A stretch of 64,000 bases of DNA from Thalassospira lohafexi. GTDB lineage: Bacteria > Pseudomonadota > Alphaproteobacteria > Rhodospirillales > Thalassospiraceae. The stretch is taken from positions 496,001 through 560,000 of the forward strand of contig NZ_NXGX01000002.1 of the NCBI RefSeq assembly GCF_002844275.1, written 5' to 3'. Shown piece by piece: positions 1 to 8,918 of the stretch (position 1 is the first letter of the stretch; each line of letters starts with the position of its first letter). A model generated the notes under the pieces. That model was given only the letters and a program-made list of their open reading frames with translations. It made no database searches and had not been told where the DNA came from. The position numbers were made by a program, and so were the translations under genes.

Positions 1-250
1 TACGCGCTTTTTTAACCAGATCAGAATCGGTTTTAATCACCATTCCATCTGCTGCAGGCATGGCACAGGATGCGACCGGTTTCGGCGCGCGTTCCATTTC
101 AACCAGACACATACGGCAGTTGCCGGCGATTGACAGGCGTTCGTGATAGCAGAAACGCGGGATTTCCTTACCTGCCTCTTCACAGGCCTGAAGGACTGTC
201 GCCCCGGCTTCTACTTCAACTTCTATACCGTCAACTGTTAGTTTCGGCAT
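1..250 (-). CDS. nuoG: NADH-quinone oxidoreductase subunit G, N-terminal part (cut by window edge)
   Basis: Only the first 83 or so residues are present; the gene runs off the left end. It begins [11 protein letters not shown] and carries the [2Fe-2S] ferredoxin-type fold of NuoG, with the expected cysteine pattern at residues 34, 45, 48 and 62. NuoG is the large iron-sulfur subunit in the peripheral arm of complex I and passes electrons from the NuoE/NuoF module towards the membrane. It is the last nuo gene seen here, 27 bases after nuoF, in the order A-B-C-D-E-F-G. The family assignment is firm; the rest of the protein cannot be judged. Confidence 0.93.
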   Translation of the reverse strand, partial: MPKLTVDGIEVEVEAGATVLQACEEAGKEIPRFCYHERLSIAGNCRMCLVEMERAPKPVASCAMPAADGMVIKTDSDLVKKAR

Positions 251-277
251 GTCTCAATCCCTCTCAACAGGTCCTTC

Positions 278-1558
278 TCAGGCCGCGATCCGCGCGCGAT
301 ATTCCTTAATCCGACGTTCCATTTCGGGACGGAAATGACGGATAAGGCCCTGAATTGGCCATGCAGCAGCATCGCCAAGCGCACAAATGGTATGGCCCTC
401 GACCTGTTTGGTCACATCCCACAACAGATCAATTTCATCAAGCGTAGCCTCGCCGCGGACCATACGCGTCATCATGCGCATCATCCAACCGGTACCTTCA
501 CGGCACGGCGTGCACTGGCCACAGCTTTCATGTTTGTAGAATTCCGACAGACGCGCGATGGCATAAACAATGTCAGTCGACTTATCCATGACAATCACTG
601 CCGCCGTACCCAGACCCGAGCCCACTTCACGCAGACCATCAAAGTCCATCAGCACGTCGTCACAAACGTCTTTAGGCATCAACGGAACTGACGAGCCCCC
701 CGGAATAACCGCCAGAAGGTTATCCCAGCCGCCGCGAACACCGCCGCAATGCTTTTCGATCAGTTCACGCAACGGAATGCTCATGGCCTCTTCGACGGTG
801 CACGGCTTTTCGACGTGACCGGAAATGGCAAAAAGCTTGGTGCCGTGATTGTTCTCGCGGCCGAAGCTTGAGAACCACGAACCGCCCCGACGCAAAATGG
901 TCGGAACCGCTGCAATGGATTCAACGTTGTTCACCGTGGTCGGGCAACCATAAAGGCCCGAGTTCGCCGGGAATGGTGGTTTCAGGCGCGGCTGACCTTT
1001 TTTACCTTCGAGGCTTTCGATCAATGCGGTTTCTTCGCCGCAGATGTAAGCACCGGCACCAAGATGCAGGTAAATGTCAAAGTCCCAACCCGACCCACAG
1101 GCATTTTTACCAACGAGCCCTGCTTCATATGCCTGATCAATGGCCAGCTGCAGGTTGGATGCCTCGTGATAAAACTCACCACGAATGTAGATATAGGCCG
1201 CATGCGCATTCATCGCGAAGCTGGCCAGAAGGCACCCTTCGATCAGAGTATGCGGATCATTACGCATGATCTCACGGTCTTTACAGGTGCCCGGCTCGCC
1301 CTCATCGGCATTAACCACGAGGTAGCTTGGACGACCATCGGATTCTTTGGGCATGAACGACCATTTAAGGCCGGTCGGGAAACCGGCACCGCCACGACCA
1401 CGCATCCCCGATGATTTCATTTCATCGATGATCCAGTCGCGACCTTTCTCGATCAAACCCTTGGTACCATCCCAGTTCCCACGTGACTGCGCGCCCTTAA
1501 GGCCAAAGTCCTGAAAACCATAAAGGTTGGTAAAGATACGATCCTTATCCTGCAGCAT
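278..1558 (-). CDS. nuoF: NADH-quinone oxidoreductase subunit F
   Basis: NuoF is the NADH-oxidising, FMN-binding subunit of complex I. The 426-residue protein shows the glycine-rich FMN/NADH loop ([14 protein letters not shown]), the [14 protein letters not shown] segment, and near the C-terminus the cysteines of the N3 [4Fe-4S] cluster ([15 protein letters not shown], then [12 protein letters not shown]). The open frame extends 18 codons upstream into nuoE, but the start chosen, MLQDKDRIF, lies 1 base after the nuoE stop and matches the usual family N-terminus. Co-transcribed with nuoE and nuoG. Length is normal. Confidence 0.96.
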   Translation of the reverse strand: MLQDKDRIFTNLYGFQDFGLKGAQSRGNWDGTKGLIEKGRDWIIDEMKSSGMRGRGGAGFPTGLKWSFMPKESDGRPSYLVVNADEGEPGTCKDREIMRNDPHTLIEGCLLASFAMNAHAAYIYIRGEFYHEASNLQLAIDQAYEAGLVGKNACGSGWDFDIYLHLGAGAYICGEETALIESLEGKKGQPRLKPPFPANSGLYGCPTTVNNVESIAAVPTILRRGGSWFSSFGRENNHGTKLFAISGHVEKPCTVEEAMSIPLRELIEKHCGGVRGGWDNLLAVIPGGSSVPLMPKDVCDDVLMDFDGLREVGSGLGTAAVIVMDKSTDIVYAIARLSEFYKHESCGQCTPCREGTGWMMRMMTRMVRGEATLDEIDLLWDVTKQVEGHTICALGDAAAWPIQGLIRHFRPEMERRIKEYRARIAA

Positions 1559-1559
1559 A

Positions 1560-2222
1560 TCAGGCGTCCCCTTTGCTTGCATCGGCGTCCTGCGGTGCAG
1601 CACCGCAACCACAGAATGCTTTCAGAACCTTCGGACCATCAATCGGCTCGCAACCTTTACGGCCACTTTGCGGACCGACTTTTGGCTTTTCACCCTTTTT
1701 GAGGGCATCAAGGATGGCCTTGGTCGTATCTGCGGTCAGGTCTTCGTAATAATCGTCGTTGATCTGCATCATCGGTGCGTTAACGCACGCGCCAAGGCAC
1801 TCAACTTCGATCATGGTGAACTGACCGTCTTGCGTCGTTTCGCCAACACCAATGCCGAGTTCCTTTTTACAGGTATCGACAACGTCGGCAGAACCGCGAA
1901 GCCAGCACGGCGTTGTGGTGCAGACCTGGATGAAGTTCTTACCCACGGGGGCAAGGTTATACATCGTATAGAAGGTCGCAACCTCATAGACACGAATGGC
2001 AGGCATTTCGAGCATGTCGGCAAGGTAATCCATTGCGACTGTCGGAACCCAATTGCCTTCGGTCTGACGCTGTGCCAGATCAAGCAACGGCATGACCGCA
2101 CTTTGCTGGCGGCCTTCCGGATACTTGGCGATGATCTTTTTCGCTTTATCCAGATTTTCTGGCGTAAAGGCGAAGCTGACAGGCTGAAGCTCTTTCGGAG
2201 CTGGTCTTCTCAAATGGCTCAT
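1560..2222 (-). CDS. nuoE: NADH-quinone oxidoreductase subunit E
   Basis: NuoE holds the N1a [2Fe-2S] cluster of complex I. The thioredoxin-like domain contains the paired cysteine motifs [10 protein letters not shown] and CLGACVNAP that bind the cluster. The protein is 220 residues, longer than minimal NuoE: about 50 residues follow the conserved fold and include three further cysteines (GRKGCEP and AFCGCGAAP). Such C-terminal extensions occur in alphaproteobacterial and mitochondrial 24-kDa subunits, so this is probably a lineage feature. The ATG overlaps the nuoD stop by 4 bases (ATGA), indicating translational coupling. Confidence 0.95.
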   Translation of the reverse strand: MSHLRRPAPKELQPVSFAFTPENLDKAKKIIAKYPEGRQQSAVMPLLDLAQRQTEGNWVPTVAMDYLADMLEMPAIRVYEVATFYTMYNLAPVGKNFIQVCTTTPCWLRGSADVVDTCKKELGIGVGETTQDGQFTMIEVECLGACVNAPMMQINDDYYEDLTADTTKAILDALKKGEKPKVGPQSGRKGCEPIDGPKVLKAFCGCGAAPQDADASKGDA

Positions 2223-3397
2223 CGGTCAATCTCACCGAACACGATATCTAGCGACCCGATATTTGCAACGACGTCGGCCAGCATGTGGCCTTTTGACATA
2301 AAGTCGATGCCTTGAAGGTGCGGGAACCCCGGGGCGCGGATTTTGCAACGATACGGACGGTTCGAGCCATCCGAAACAAGATACACACCAAACTCGCCTT
2401 TAGGTGCCTCGACCGCGGCATAGCATTCGCCAGCCGGAACGTGGAACCCTTCGGTGAAGAGTTTGAAGTGATGAATAAGGGCTTCCATCGAACGCTTCAT
2501 CTGCGCGCGCGACGGCGGTGCCACTTTGTTATTCTGAACAATAACAGGACCATCAGGCATATTCTTGACGGCCTGCTTGATGATCTTTAGAGATTGCCAC
2601 ATTTCTTCGAAACGCACGAGGAAACGGTCATAGCAGTCACCGTTCTTGCCGACCGGAATGTCAAAATCGAAATCTTCGTACGAGTCATAAGGCTGCGACT
2701 TGCGAAGATCCCATGCCAGACCGGATGCGCGAATATTCGGGCCGGTAAAGCCCCAATCAAGCGCCTCTTCGGCGGTCACGGTCCCGATATCAACCGTACG
2801 CTGTTTAAAGATACGGTTGCCGGTAAGAACGCGATCAAAATCGTTCAGGAAGATGTCAAACTGATCAGCCCAGGCATCGATGTCTTCGAGCAAACCAGCC
2901 GGAAGATCGGCAGCAACACCGCCCGGACGGAAATAGTTGGCGTGAAGACGGGCACCACAGGCGCGCTCATAGAATTCCATGAGCTTTTCACGTTCTTCAA
3001 AGCCCCAGAGAAGCGGCGTCATCGCACCAACGTCGAGCGCAAATGCCGTCATATTCAGGATATGGTTCAGGATACGGCCGATTTCGGCGTACAGAACACG
3101 GATATACTGAGCACGCTTGGGAACTTCGACGCCCATCAGCTTTTCGATGGCCAGGCAATACGCATGTTCCTGGTTCATCGGTGCGACATAGTCGAGACGG
3201 TCAAAATACGGCGTTGCCTGAATATAGGTTTTATATTCGATCAGCTTTTCCGTACCACGGTGCAGAAGACCAATATGGGCATCCGCACGTTCAATGACCT
3301 CGCCGTCCATTTCCAGGACCAGACGCAGAACCCCGTGTGCCGCAGGGTGCTGCGGGCCGAAGTTCATGGTCATATTTTTGATTTTTTGCTCGGACAT
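2219..3397 (-). CDS. nuoD: NADH-quinone oxidoreductase subunit D
   Basis: NuoD (49-kDa subunit) forms, with NuoB, the quinone-reducing site of complex I. The 392-residue protein has the classic start [23 protein letters not shown], the RYPRxGYxHRG-equivalent region [13 protein letters not shown], and the C-terminal end [11 protein letters not shown]. It is related to the large subunit of NiFe hydrogenases but lacks the metal-site cysteines, as expected. The gene overlaps nuoC by one base and nuoE by four, consistent with a tightly coupled operon. Confidence 0.96.
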   Translation of the reverse strand: MSEQKIKNMTMNFGPQHPAAHGVLRLVLEMDGEVIERADAHIGLLHRGTEKLIEYKTYIQATPYFDRLDYVAPMNQEHAYCLAIEKLMGVEVPKRAQYIRVLYAEIGRILNHILNMTAFALDVGAMTPLLWGFEEREKLMEFYERACGARLHANYFRPGGVAADLPAGLLEDIDAWADQFDIFLNDFDRVLTGNRIFKQRTVDIGTVTAEEALDWGFTGPNIRASGLAWDLRKSQPYDSYEDFDFDIPVGKNGDCYDRFLVRFEEMWQSLKIIKQAVKNMPDGPVIVQNNKVAPPSRAQMKRSMEALIHHFKLFTEGFHVPAGECYAAVEAPKGEFGVYLVSDGSNRPYRCKIRAPGFPHLQGIDFMSKGHMLADVVANIGSLDIVFGEIDR

Positions 3398-4026
3398 CAG
3401 GCCTTGCCCTCCGCCTTTTCATCGCCCGGAAGAACATTCTGGATGCCTTCCCATGGGCTTTCGAAATCGAAATTGCGGAAATCCTGAACCAGTTTGACCG
3501 GCTCATAGACGACGCGCTTTTGCTCATCGTCATAACGAACTTCGACATAACCGGTCAGCGGGAAATCCTTACGCAGCGGATGACCTTCAAAACCGTAATC
3601 GGTCAGGAGACGACGGGGATCGGGATGACCGGCAAAGAAGATACCGTACATGTCCCACGTTTCGCGCTCAAACCAGTCGGCGACGCTGAAAAGCGAGACA
3701 CAGCTTGGTACCGGACTTTCTTCGTCGGTACGTACCTTAACGCGGATGCGCAGGTTATGCTTAAGCGACAGCATATGATAGACGACGTCGAAACGCTCTA
3801 CGCGTTCCGGGTAATCCGCACCACAAACGTCGATAAGCTGCTTGAACAAGCAGCCGGTATCATCCCGAAGGAAGGTCAGAACTTTTAGAATGTCATCGCG
3901 CTTGGCAATGACGGTCAACTCGCCGTAACGAATCTCGGTTTCGAGAATTTCGTTTGCAAGCTGGGACACCACAAGATCTTTAAGATCTTTCAATGCGGCG
4001 CTGTTATCGCTGAGCAGTTCGCTCAT
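3397..4026 (-). CDS. nuoC: NADH-quinone oxidoreductase subunit C
   Basis: NuoC (30-kDa subunit) is a peripheral-arm scaffold protein of complex I. Its 209 residues contain the family signature around [16 protein letters not shown] and the strongly conserved [20 protein letters not shown] block followed by [14 protein letters not shown] stand-alone nuoC, not fused to nuoD, is normal for alphaproteobacteria. A G-rich ribosome-binding site (GGGGG) lies a few bases before the ATG. It sits 19 bases after nuoB. Confidence 0.96.
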   Translation of the reverse strand: MSELLSDNSAALKDLKDLVVSQLANEILETEIRYGELTVIAKRDDILKVLTFLRDDTGCLFKQLIDVCGADYPERVERFDVVYHMLSLKHNLRIRVKVRTDEESPVPSCVSLFSVADWFERETWDMYGIFFAGHPDPRRLLTDYGFEGHPLRKDFPLTGYVEVRYDDEQKRVVYEPVKLVQDFRNFDFESPWEGIQNVLPGDEKAEGKA

Positions 4027-4045
4027 GCAAGCCCCCTATTACGGA

Positions 4046-4588
4046 TCAGCGTGTCAAAACACCAGTTCGGCGGATTTTCTTTTGCAACTGCATCACGCCG
4101 TAAATCAGCGCTTCGGCTGTCGGCGGGCACCCCGGAACATATACGTCAACCGGAACAACACGATCACAACCGCGCACCACCGAATAGGAATAGTGATAGT
4201 AACCGCCGCCATTGGCGCACGACCCCATCGAAATAACCCAGCGCGGCTCTGCCATCTGGTCATAGACCTTACGCAGTGCCGGGGCCATTTTGTTGGTCAG
4301 TGTACCAGCAACGATCATGACGTCTGATTGACGCGGGCTTGGGCGGAAGACAAGACCATACCGGTCAAGGTCATAACGCGACGCAGCCGAATGCATCATC
4401 TCAACAGCACAGCATGCCAGACCAAAGGTCATTGGCCACATCGAACCAGTGCTTGCCCAGCTTGCGAGCTTGTCAAGATTGGCAAGGACAAAGCCCTTGT
4501 CATTCATCTCGTCAAACACGCCCTTAAGCAGGGTATCCTGATCCGTGCCGGGTGCCAGGGATGCGCCTGTATTGGTGCTCACTCCCAT
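4046..4588 (-). CDS. nuoB: NADH-quinone oxidoreductase subunit B
   Basis: NuoB (PSST) carries the N2 [4Fe-4S] cluster, which delivers electrons to quinone. The cluster cysteines are visible in [18 protein letters not shown], in [17 protein letters not shown] and in [13 protein letters not shown]. The frame is open to 4609, but those extra codons lie deeper in nuoA; the start [10 protein letters not shown] at 4588 gives a short overlap of 10 bases with nuoA and about 180 residues, which fits the family. An upstream start at 4609 remains possible. Confidence 0.94.
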   Translation of the reverse strand: MGVSTNTGASLAPGTDQDTLLKGVFDEMNDKGFVLANLDKLASWASTGSMWPMTFGLACCAVEMMHSAASRYDLDRYGLVFRPSPRQSDVMIVAGTLTNKMAPALRKVYDQMAEPRWVISMGSCANGGGYYHYSYSVVRGCDRVVPVDVYVPGCPPTAEALIYGVMQLQKKIRRTGVLTR

Positions 4589-4944
4589 TCCAAAGCTCCC
4601 TTCTTCCATTCGTAGATAAATCCGACCGTCAGAACGGCCAGGAAGATCACCATCGAAACGAAGCCGAATGTGCCGATATCACCGAGGGTAACAGCCCACG
4701 GGAACAGGAACGCGACTTCAAGGTCGAAAATAATGAACAAGATTGCAACCAGATAGAACCGCACGTCAAACTTGATGCGCGCGTCTTCGAACGGCGCAAA
4801 ACCGCACTCATATGCGGACAGTTTTTCGACATCCGGTGCCTGTTTGGCAAGAACCAGCGACGCGATGATGATTACCGCCGAAAGACCGACGGCGATCCCG
4901 ATAAACACCAGGATCGGAAGATATTCCGAAAGAAGCTCTTGCAT
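4579..4944 (-). CDS. nuoA: NADH-quinone oxidoreductase subunit A
   Basis: NuoA is the small membrane subunit at the junction between the two arms of complex I. The 121-residue protein has three hydrophobic segments (roughly residues 7-30, 63-85 and 90-112) and the conserved loop [29 protein letters not shown], whose cysteine belongs to the quinone-site region. As the first gene of the nuo operon it should lie just downstream of the promoter, in the 4945-5230 gap. Confidence 0.95.
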   Translation of the reverse strand: MQELLSEYLPILVFIGIAVGLSAVIIIASLVLAKQAPDVEKLSAYECGFAPFEDARIKFDVRFYLVAILFIIFDLEVAFLFPWAVTLGDIGTFGFVSMVIFLAVLTVGFIYEWKKGALEWE

Positions 4945-5230
4945 CTCTCTGACCTCTCAAGAACAGGCCTTCTGACCCGACCAGGTCCCCACCTGGCCAA
5001 TATCGGCGCACCATAGCGTATGCACCGCACAAGTTCCAGACATTCGAACAGTTTGACCCGCCTTAAGTCCAGAAACTTTCTAATCTTTTCGTACCGTTTA
5101 CTATCGTCCGATATCGGGCCGCACATCAATATGATCAAGACCCAATCGTGCGAAGCAACGTTAGCAACACATGAAAAGGCGATCGCGGAAAAGACGAAAC
5201 GCCCGATAAAAGGCAACAGATGAAGGGTCA
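4945..5230. promoter_or_regulatory. nuo promoter region (non-coding)
   Basis: This 286-base gap lies between nuoA and tRNA-Asp, both read leftwards. It should hold the nuo promoter, and an AGAGAG-type ribosome-binding site lies just before nuoA. A weak minus-strand match (TTGATG, about 18 bases, GATAGT) exists around 5095-5125, but I would not rely on it. Open frames here have no recognisable product. Confidence 0.45.
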
Positions 5231-5307
<77 letters not shown>

Positions 5308-5619
5308 AAAATGACCATCATTCGGCGCGCCTTTGTTAGACCACACCCAAAACCAAGTCAAGCAGCTAGCAGTGTTTTCAACCCTTTCGACATTTAGGCG
5401 CGCCAACATCACCCTGTGAATGACAATTTCGCCTCCTTTTGTACTGAATTAACCCTTTCTGCACATTTTACGCCCTCAATTCGTTTGGGGTTTTGCATTG
5501 GGGCGTCAGCTTTTATAGAATTGTTGACAAATTTCTCCTATCTTACGGTGCGATAGGGGCAAGTTCGAACATCCCACAACTGATTTCGAACAGAGTCATT
5601 AGGACGGAGAAGACCACTC
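5308..5619. promoter_or_regulatory. fliG upstream region
   Basis: This is a 312-base stretch without a gene between tRNA-Asp and fliG. It holds a TTGACA hexamer (5524-5529), a short hairpin CCTATC...GATAGG (about 5536-5556), and an inverted repeat GTTCGAA/TTCGAAC (5563-5569 and 5585-5591) about 30 bases before the fliG start. GGCGCGCC occurs twice. The fliG ribosome-binding site AGGACGGAG is at 5601-5609. These are candidate regulatory signals only. Confidence 0.4.
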
Positions 5620-6639
5620 GTGGGGCGCGTTAAAGAAGAATACAGATCACTGGCCGGTCCTGAGAAAGCTGCGATTCTCATGCTCGCACTTGGCGAAGAA
5701 CACGCGACCAAAATGTTCAGCATGATGGATGATGAGGAAATCAAAGAGATTTCCCAAACCATGTCGAGCCTTGGCACCATCGGGTCCAACATCGTTGAAC
5801 GCCTGTTTGTCGAATTTGCAGATCAGCTTTCTTCAACCGGCTCGCTTGTCGGCTCGTTTGATACAACCGAACGTCTGCTCTCGAAAGTTCTGTCCGAAGA
5901 CCGTGTTAACGGCATCATGGAAGAGATCCGCGGCCCTGCGGGTCGCACCATGTGGGACAAGCTCAACAACGTTAACGAAGCCGTTCTGGCCAACTACCTT
6001 AAGAACGAATACCCACAGACAGTCGGTGTTGTGCTCTCAAAGCTTAAACCTGGCCACTCTGCGGCCGTGCTGTCGCTTTTGCCGGAAAACTTCTCGATGG
6101 AAGTGATCATGCGTATGTTGCGCATGGAGGCCGTGCAGAAAGAAGTCCTCGACAATATCGAAAAAACGCTTCGCACCGAGTTCATGTCCAACCTTGCGCG
6201 CGGTTCGCGCGGGGATAACCACGAACTTATGGCCGATATCTTCAACAGCCTTGATCGACAGAGTCAGGACCGGTTCCTTACCGCACTTGAGGAACGTAAC
6301 CGTGACTCTGCGGAAAAGATCAAAGCCCTCATGTTCACCTTCGAAGACCTTGCACGCCTGGACAACAACGGTGTTCAGACCCTGCTGCGTCAGGTGGAAA
6401 AAGACAAACTGGCCTTGGCGCTCAAAGGGTCGACCGATCAGATGCGCGACCTGTTCTTCAAGAACATGTCCGAACGTGCAGGCAAGATGATGCGCGAAGA
6501 CATGGACGCACAGGGGCCTGTCCGCCTGTCGGATGTCGAAGAGTCGCAAATGATGATTGTGCAACTGGCCAAGGAACTGGCGGCACAGGGCCAAATCGTT
6601 ATTTCCGAAGGCGGCGGCGAAGACGAAATGGTTTATTAA
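5620..6639 (+). CDS. fliG: Flagellar motor switch protein FliG
   Basis: FliG is the rotor component that couples stator ions to torque and joins the MS-ring (FliF) to FliM. The 339-residue protein begins with the FliG N-domain ([19 protein letters not shown]). It keeps a middle-domain EHPQ-like motif as EYPQ at residue 130 and ends with the charged torque helix region ([19 protein letters not shown], then [12 protein letters not shown]). The start is GTG, preceded by AGGACGGAG with good spacing. Unusually, no other flagellar gene is nearby: it stands between tRNA-Asp and a lipoprotein gene rather than in a fliF operon. It could be the main FliG or a second copy. Confidence 0.9.
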   Translation: MGRVKEEYRSLAGPEKAAILMLALGEEHATKMFSMMDDEEIKEISQTMSSLGTIGSNIVERLFVEFADQLSSTGSLVGSFDTTERLLSKVLSEDRVNGIMEEIRGPAGRTMWDKLNNVNEAVLANYLKNEYPQTVGVVLSKLKPGHSAAVLSLLPENFSMEVIMRMLRMEAVQKEVLDNIEKTLRTEFMSNLARGSRGDNHELMADIFNSLDRQSQDRFLTALEERNRDSAEKIKALMFTFEDLARLDNNGVQTLLRQVEKDKLALALKGSTDQMRDLFFKNMSERAGKMMREDMDAQGPVRLSDVEESQMMIVQLAKELAAQGQIVISEGGGEDEMVY

Positions 6640-6668
6640 ACCTCGCGGCCACGTCAAAACGATTTCAC

Positions 6669-6697
6669 AAAGGACAGCCTCGCGCTGTCCTTTTTCT
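6669..6697 (+). terminator. fliG terminator
   Basis: A 10-bp GC-rich stem (AAAGGACAGC / GCTGTCCTTT) with a short loop is followed by TTTCTCTT, 30 bases after the fliG stop. Confidence 0.8.
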
Positions 6698-6776
6698 CTT
6701 ATGCACCCTCAACAATGGCTAAGGCTGCTTTGCAGCGCAGCCTACCCCTGCCCGCCATTTTAATTATGTGCTTTGA

Positions 6777-7457
6777 TCATCCAATGATGACGTTCGGGAC
6801 CGGGTCGGTAATCGACTTGATTTCCCAACGCAGGCGGTTCTGCCCCCCAACCTTGGTAAACTCATCTGCGTTATGGCTGCGGATGCCAGCAGACGTCCGA
6901 ACTTCAATCTTGCCGGTCATTTGATAGCCCAATGCGGTCAGGCGCTCCTCATAGCGATCAGGAACGAACCCGCCACGAATTTCGACGGTATTGGAGTCTG
7001 TGTAAAAGAACATCTCGAGAATACGGGAATTGCGGCGCACAAACACAAAGCTTTTATCGCGCATGATATTGCTGCGGCGTTCATAAACAATGTTGAACAC
7101 CCCGCGCCCGTTGTACGTTAGCTGCCGCACACCGGAATCGCGTTTCAGGTCGGCCAAAACAACTGCGACCTTTTCCTTTTCCGCATCAGCATCAAGGGTG
7201 CCATCCAAAAGGCCCTCTGTGATGGTTGGCTGCACAAGCAAGCCCCGGTAGCTCAGCCGATAATCACCGTTGCGCTCCATACTGAGATCAATGGTGAAGG
7301 CTTCGGGGAGATAACAGCCAACAAGGACCACAGGCATCAACAGCGCTAGCAGGAAGCTCCTGAGGCGTCGTAGAGCGACTTTGCCGCCCAGTGATGACAG
7401 ATCCAGGCAAAACGGTGTGAGCCACGTTGAAATCAGTTTGGATTGACGGTCGTTCAT
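6777..7457 (-). CDS. Putative lipoprotein of unknown function
   Basis: I do not recognise a named family. From the ATG at 7457 (MNDRQSKL) the product is about 226 residues. A hydrophobic stretch LLALLMPVVLVGC ends in a lipobox-like cysteine near residue 48, so the protein is probably lipidated, although the n-region is unusually long. The mature part (YLPEAFTIDLSMERNGDYRLSYRG) resembles a beta-rich domain of envelope proteins. It ends with IEVRTSAGIRSHNADEF and WEIKSITDPVPNVII. The frame is open to 7523, so the start is uncertain. It converges on fliG with no operon partner. The tRNA-Val lies upstream. Confidence 0.6.
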   Translation of the reverse strand: MNDRQSKLISTWLTPFCLDLSSLGGKVALRRLRSFLLALLMPVVLVGCYLPEAFTIDLSMERNGDYRLSYRGLLVQPTITEGLLDGTLDADAEKEKVAVVLADLKRDSGVRQLTYNGRGVFNIVYERRSNIMRDKSFVFVRRNSRILEMFFYTDSNTVEIRGGFVPDRYEERLTALGYQMTGKIEVRTSAGIRSHNADEFTKVGGQNRLRWEIKSITDPVPNVIIG

Positions 7458-7823
7458 TATGGTTATTTTCCAATTTCTCATGGCCATAAGGGCAAGATTG
7501 CCTGTCAGGCTGGCAAGCGTCAACTTTTACAGTCATTTACACCGGCCAGCGCCATGAATGGCCCTGATACGCCACCGATCCGATTCGCCAGGCCTCGCGC
7601 GATTTGTGCGTATGCACCGCAAATATCATCACACTGCGACACTGTGGGCCCAACATCCATATGGATCATACATTTTATGGATGACGCACTGCAGGATGTC
7701 CTGACGCCGTTTGATCCGCAAAATGGATTTGGTACACCAAAAGCGTGGCTGTTTTGGACGCACTGTGAAAACTGGCGTTATGTGGGGAAATGCAGGAATT
7801 ATCGGGAATGTGAAACAGGCAAA
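7458..7823. other. Intergenic region, no gene recognised
   Basis: About 370 bases between the lipoprotein gene and the tRNA-Val terminator. Open frames here (for example 7443-7841 on the plus strand) show no family features and run into the tRNA, so I treat them as chance. The promoter of the lipoprotein gene must lie at its left side. Confidence 0.5.
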
Positions 7824-7850
7824 GAAAAAGGCACCCTTTAGGGGTGCCTT
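7824..7850 (-). terminator. Terminator of tRNA-Val copy 1
   Basis: Perfect stem AAGGCACCC / GGGTGCCTT with a 4-5 base loop and, on the minus strand, a following T-run (A-run at 7824-7828 on plus). It directly follows the tRNA. Confidence 0.85.
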
Positions 7851-7855
7851 AATCG

Positions 7856-7932
7856 TGGTGGGTGATGAGAGATTCGAACTCCCGACCCTCTCGGTGTAAA
7901 CGAGATGCTCTAACCAGCTGAGCTAATCACCC
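7856..7932 (-). tRNA. tRNA-Val (TAC), copy 1
   Basis: On the minus strand: acceptor stem GGGTGAT / ATCACCC, D arm TAGCTCAGCTGGTTAGA, anticodon stem TCTCG / CGAGA with loop TTTACAC (anticodon TAC), T loop GTTCGAATC, and an encoded CCA. The 77 bases match copy 2 (8196-8272) throughout the tRNA. Confidence 0.95.
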
Positions 7933-8164
7933 GATGTTCCCGCGCTGTATTCTGCGGAAGCGGGGCGGAACTTAGCATGCTTTTTGCAAAAAGCAATCGA
8001 TACATTGCAGAAAATTGAAACTTCTATTTCAAGGGTATTTAACATTGCCACATGGTCAACCGTGGCACCCTGTTTTACGCGTTTTACAGCAGAAAATGGC
8101 GCGATATCGAAACAGCTCGAAACGAATTTAATGGCGATGTGATTCGATCAAAAACAGACAAAGA
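7933..8164. other. Spacer between tandem tRNA-Val copies
   Basis: It contains the 5' flank of copy 1 (GATGTTCCCGCGCTG...GCGGAACTTAGCATG), which is closely similar to the flank of copy 2. No gene is seen. Confidence 0.5.
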
Positions 8165-8190
8165 AAAAAGGCACCCTTTAGGGGTGCCTT
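8165..8190 (-). terminator. Terminator of tRNA-Val copy 2
   Basis: The same hairpin (AAGGCACCC / GGGTGCCTT) as after copy 1, with an even longer A-run on the plus strand (T-run on the minus transcript). Confidence 0.85.
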
Positions 8191-8195
8191 AATCA

Positions 8196-8272
8196 TGGTG
8201 GGTGATGAGAGATTCGAACTCCCGACCCTCTCGGTGTAAACGAGATGCTCTAACCAGCTGAGCTAATCACCC
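8196..8272 (-). tRNA. tRNA-Val (TAC), copy 2
   Basis: Identical cloverleaf to copy 1: GGGTGAT acceptor, anticodon loop TTTACAC, encoded CCA. It is followed on the minus strand by its own terminator. The start-to-start distance to copy 1 is 340 bases. Confidence 0.95.
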
Positions 8273-8330
8273 GATGTTTCCGCGCTATTTTGCGAAAGCG
8301 GGCGGAACATAGCATGGATTTTAGAAAAAG

Positions 8331-8361
8331 CAATGCCGGTGACTAATGTCACCGGCATTTT
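8331..8361 (-). terminator. HU gene terminator
   Basis: Stem AATGCCGGTGAC / GTCACCGGCATT with a short loop. On the minus strand it is followed by GCTTTTTC; it also has a T-run on the plus side. Confidence 0.75.
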
Positions 8362-8381
8362 TATTCAAAACATCGCCAAAC

Positions 8382-8654
8382 TTAGTTGACGGCGTCTTTA
8401 AGGCCTTTACCAGCCTTGAATTTCGGCTGTTTCGATGCCGGGATGTCGATTTCTTCACCGGTGCGCGGGTTGCGACCTTTTGAAGCAGCGCGAGCAGCGA
8501 CAGCGAAGGTACCGAAACCAACCAGACGAACTTCGTCGCCGGATTTCAAAGAATCGGTGATGGAATCGAAAACAGCATCAACTGCCTTAGCGGCGTCAGC
8601 TTTTGAAAGATCGGCTTTAGCAGCTACACTTCCAACGAGATCGTTTTTATTCAC
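8382..8654 (-). CDS. hupB: DNA-binding protein HU
   Basis: A 90-residue HU-family histone-like protein that bends and compacts DNA. It starts [18 protein letters not shown] and contains the dimerisation helices ([18 protein letters not shown]). It also has the DNA-binding arm with the signature [29 protein letters not shown], including the RNPxTG tip that carries the intercalating proline. It lies just downstream of lon in the same direction, the common hup-lon arrangement, with its own terminator. Confidence 0.95.
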   Translation of the reverse strand: MNKNDLVGSVAAKADLSKADAAKAVDAVFDSITDSLKSGDEVRLVGFGTFAVAARAASKGRNPRTGEEIDIPASKQPKFKAGKGLKDAVN

Positions 8655-8863
8655 TTCCTGGCCCCCTTGTTTGGACGTTCGGAGTTATGAGGAAATTTGG
8701 TTTGCCCCAAACCTGTTGCATGGGCAGTGTAAGCAGGTCGCAAACACCTCGTCAATGCGAGAGACGCAGTTTTCTGCGGTTTTCGACGTTTTTTTCAATT
8801 TTTTGCACTTTACACTCCCCCAGACATAGACCTTTGTCGATTCTTGGCCAAAGTTATCCACAG

Positions 8864-8895
8864 AAAAAGGGGAGCAATCATGCTGCTCCCCTTTG
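8864..8895 (-). terminator. lon terminator
   Basis: Hairpin AAAGGGGAGCA / TGCTCCCCTTT in the 23 bases after the lon stop; the minus transcript continues with TTTTTCTG. Confidence 0.8.
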
Positions 8896-8918
8896 ATTTC
8901 TGCCAGTTCGGGCGTTTG

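Larger units (their letters stand above)
7820..8330. repeat. Tandem duplication of the tRNA-Val unit with flanks
   Basis: The unit of tRNA, terminator (left) and about 50-60 bases of 5' flank (right) occurs twice with a 340-base period. The tRNA and hairpin are conserved, whereas the flanks have small substitutions and indels (for example TTGCGAAAGCGGGCGGAAC versus TCTGCGGAAGCGGGGCGGA). This indicates an old tandem duplication. Confidence 0.8.

Noticed and set aside
1527..2315. Plus-strand frame opposite nuoE
   Set aside because: Mirror of the nuoE codons, no recognisable domain.
7443..7841. Plus-strand frame upstream of tRNA-Val
   Set aside because: It runs into the terminator of the tRNA and shows no domain.
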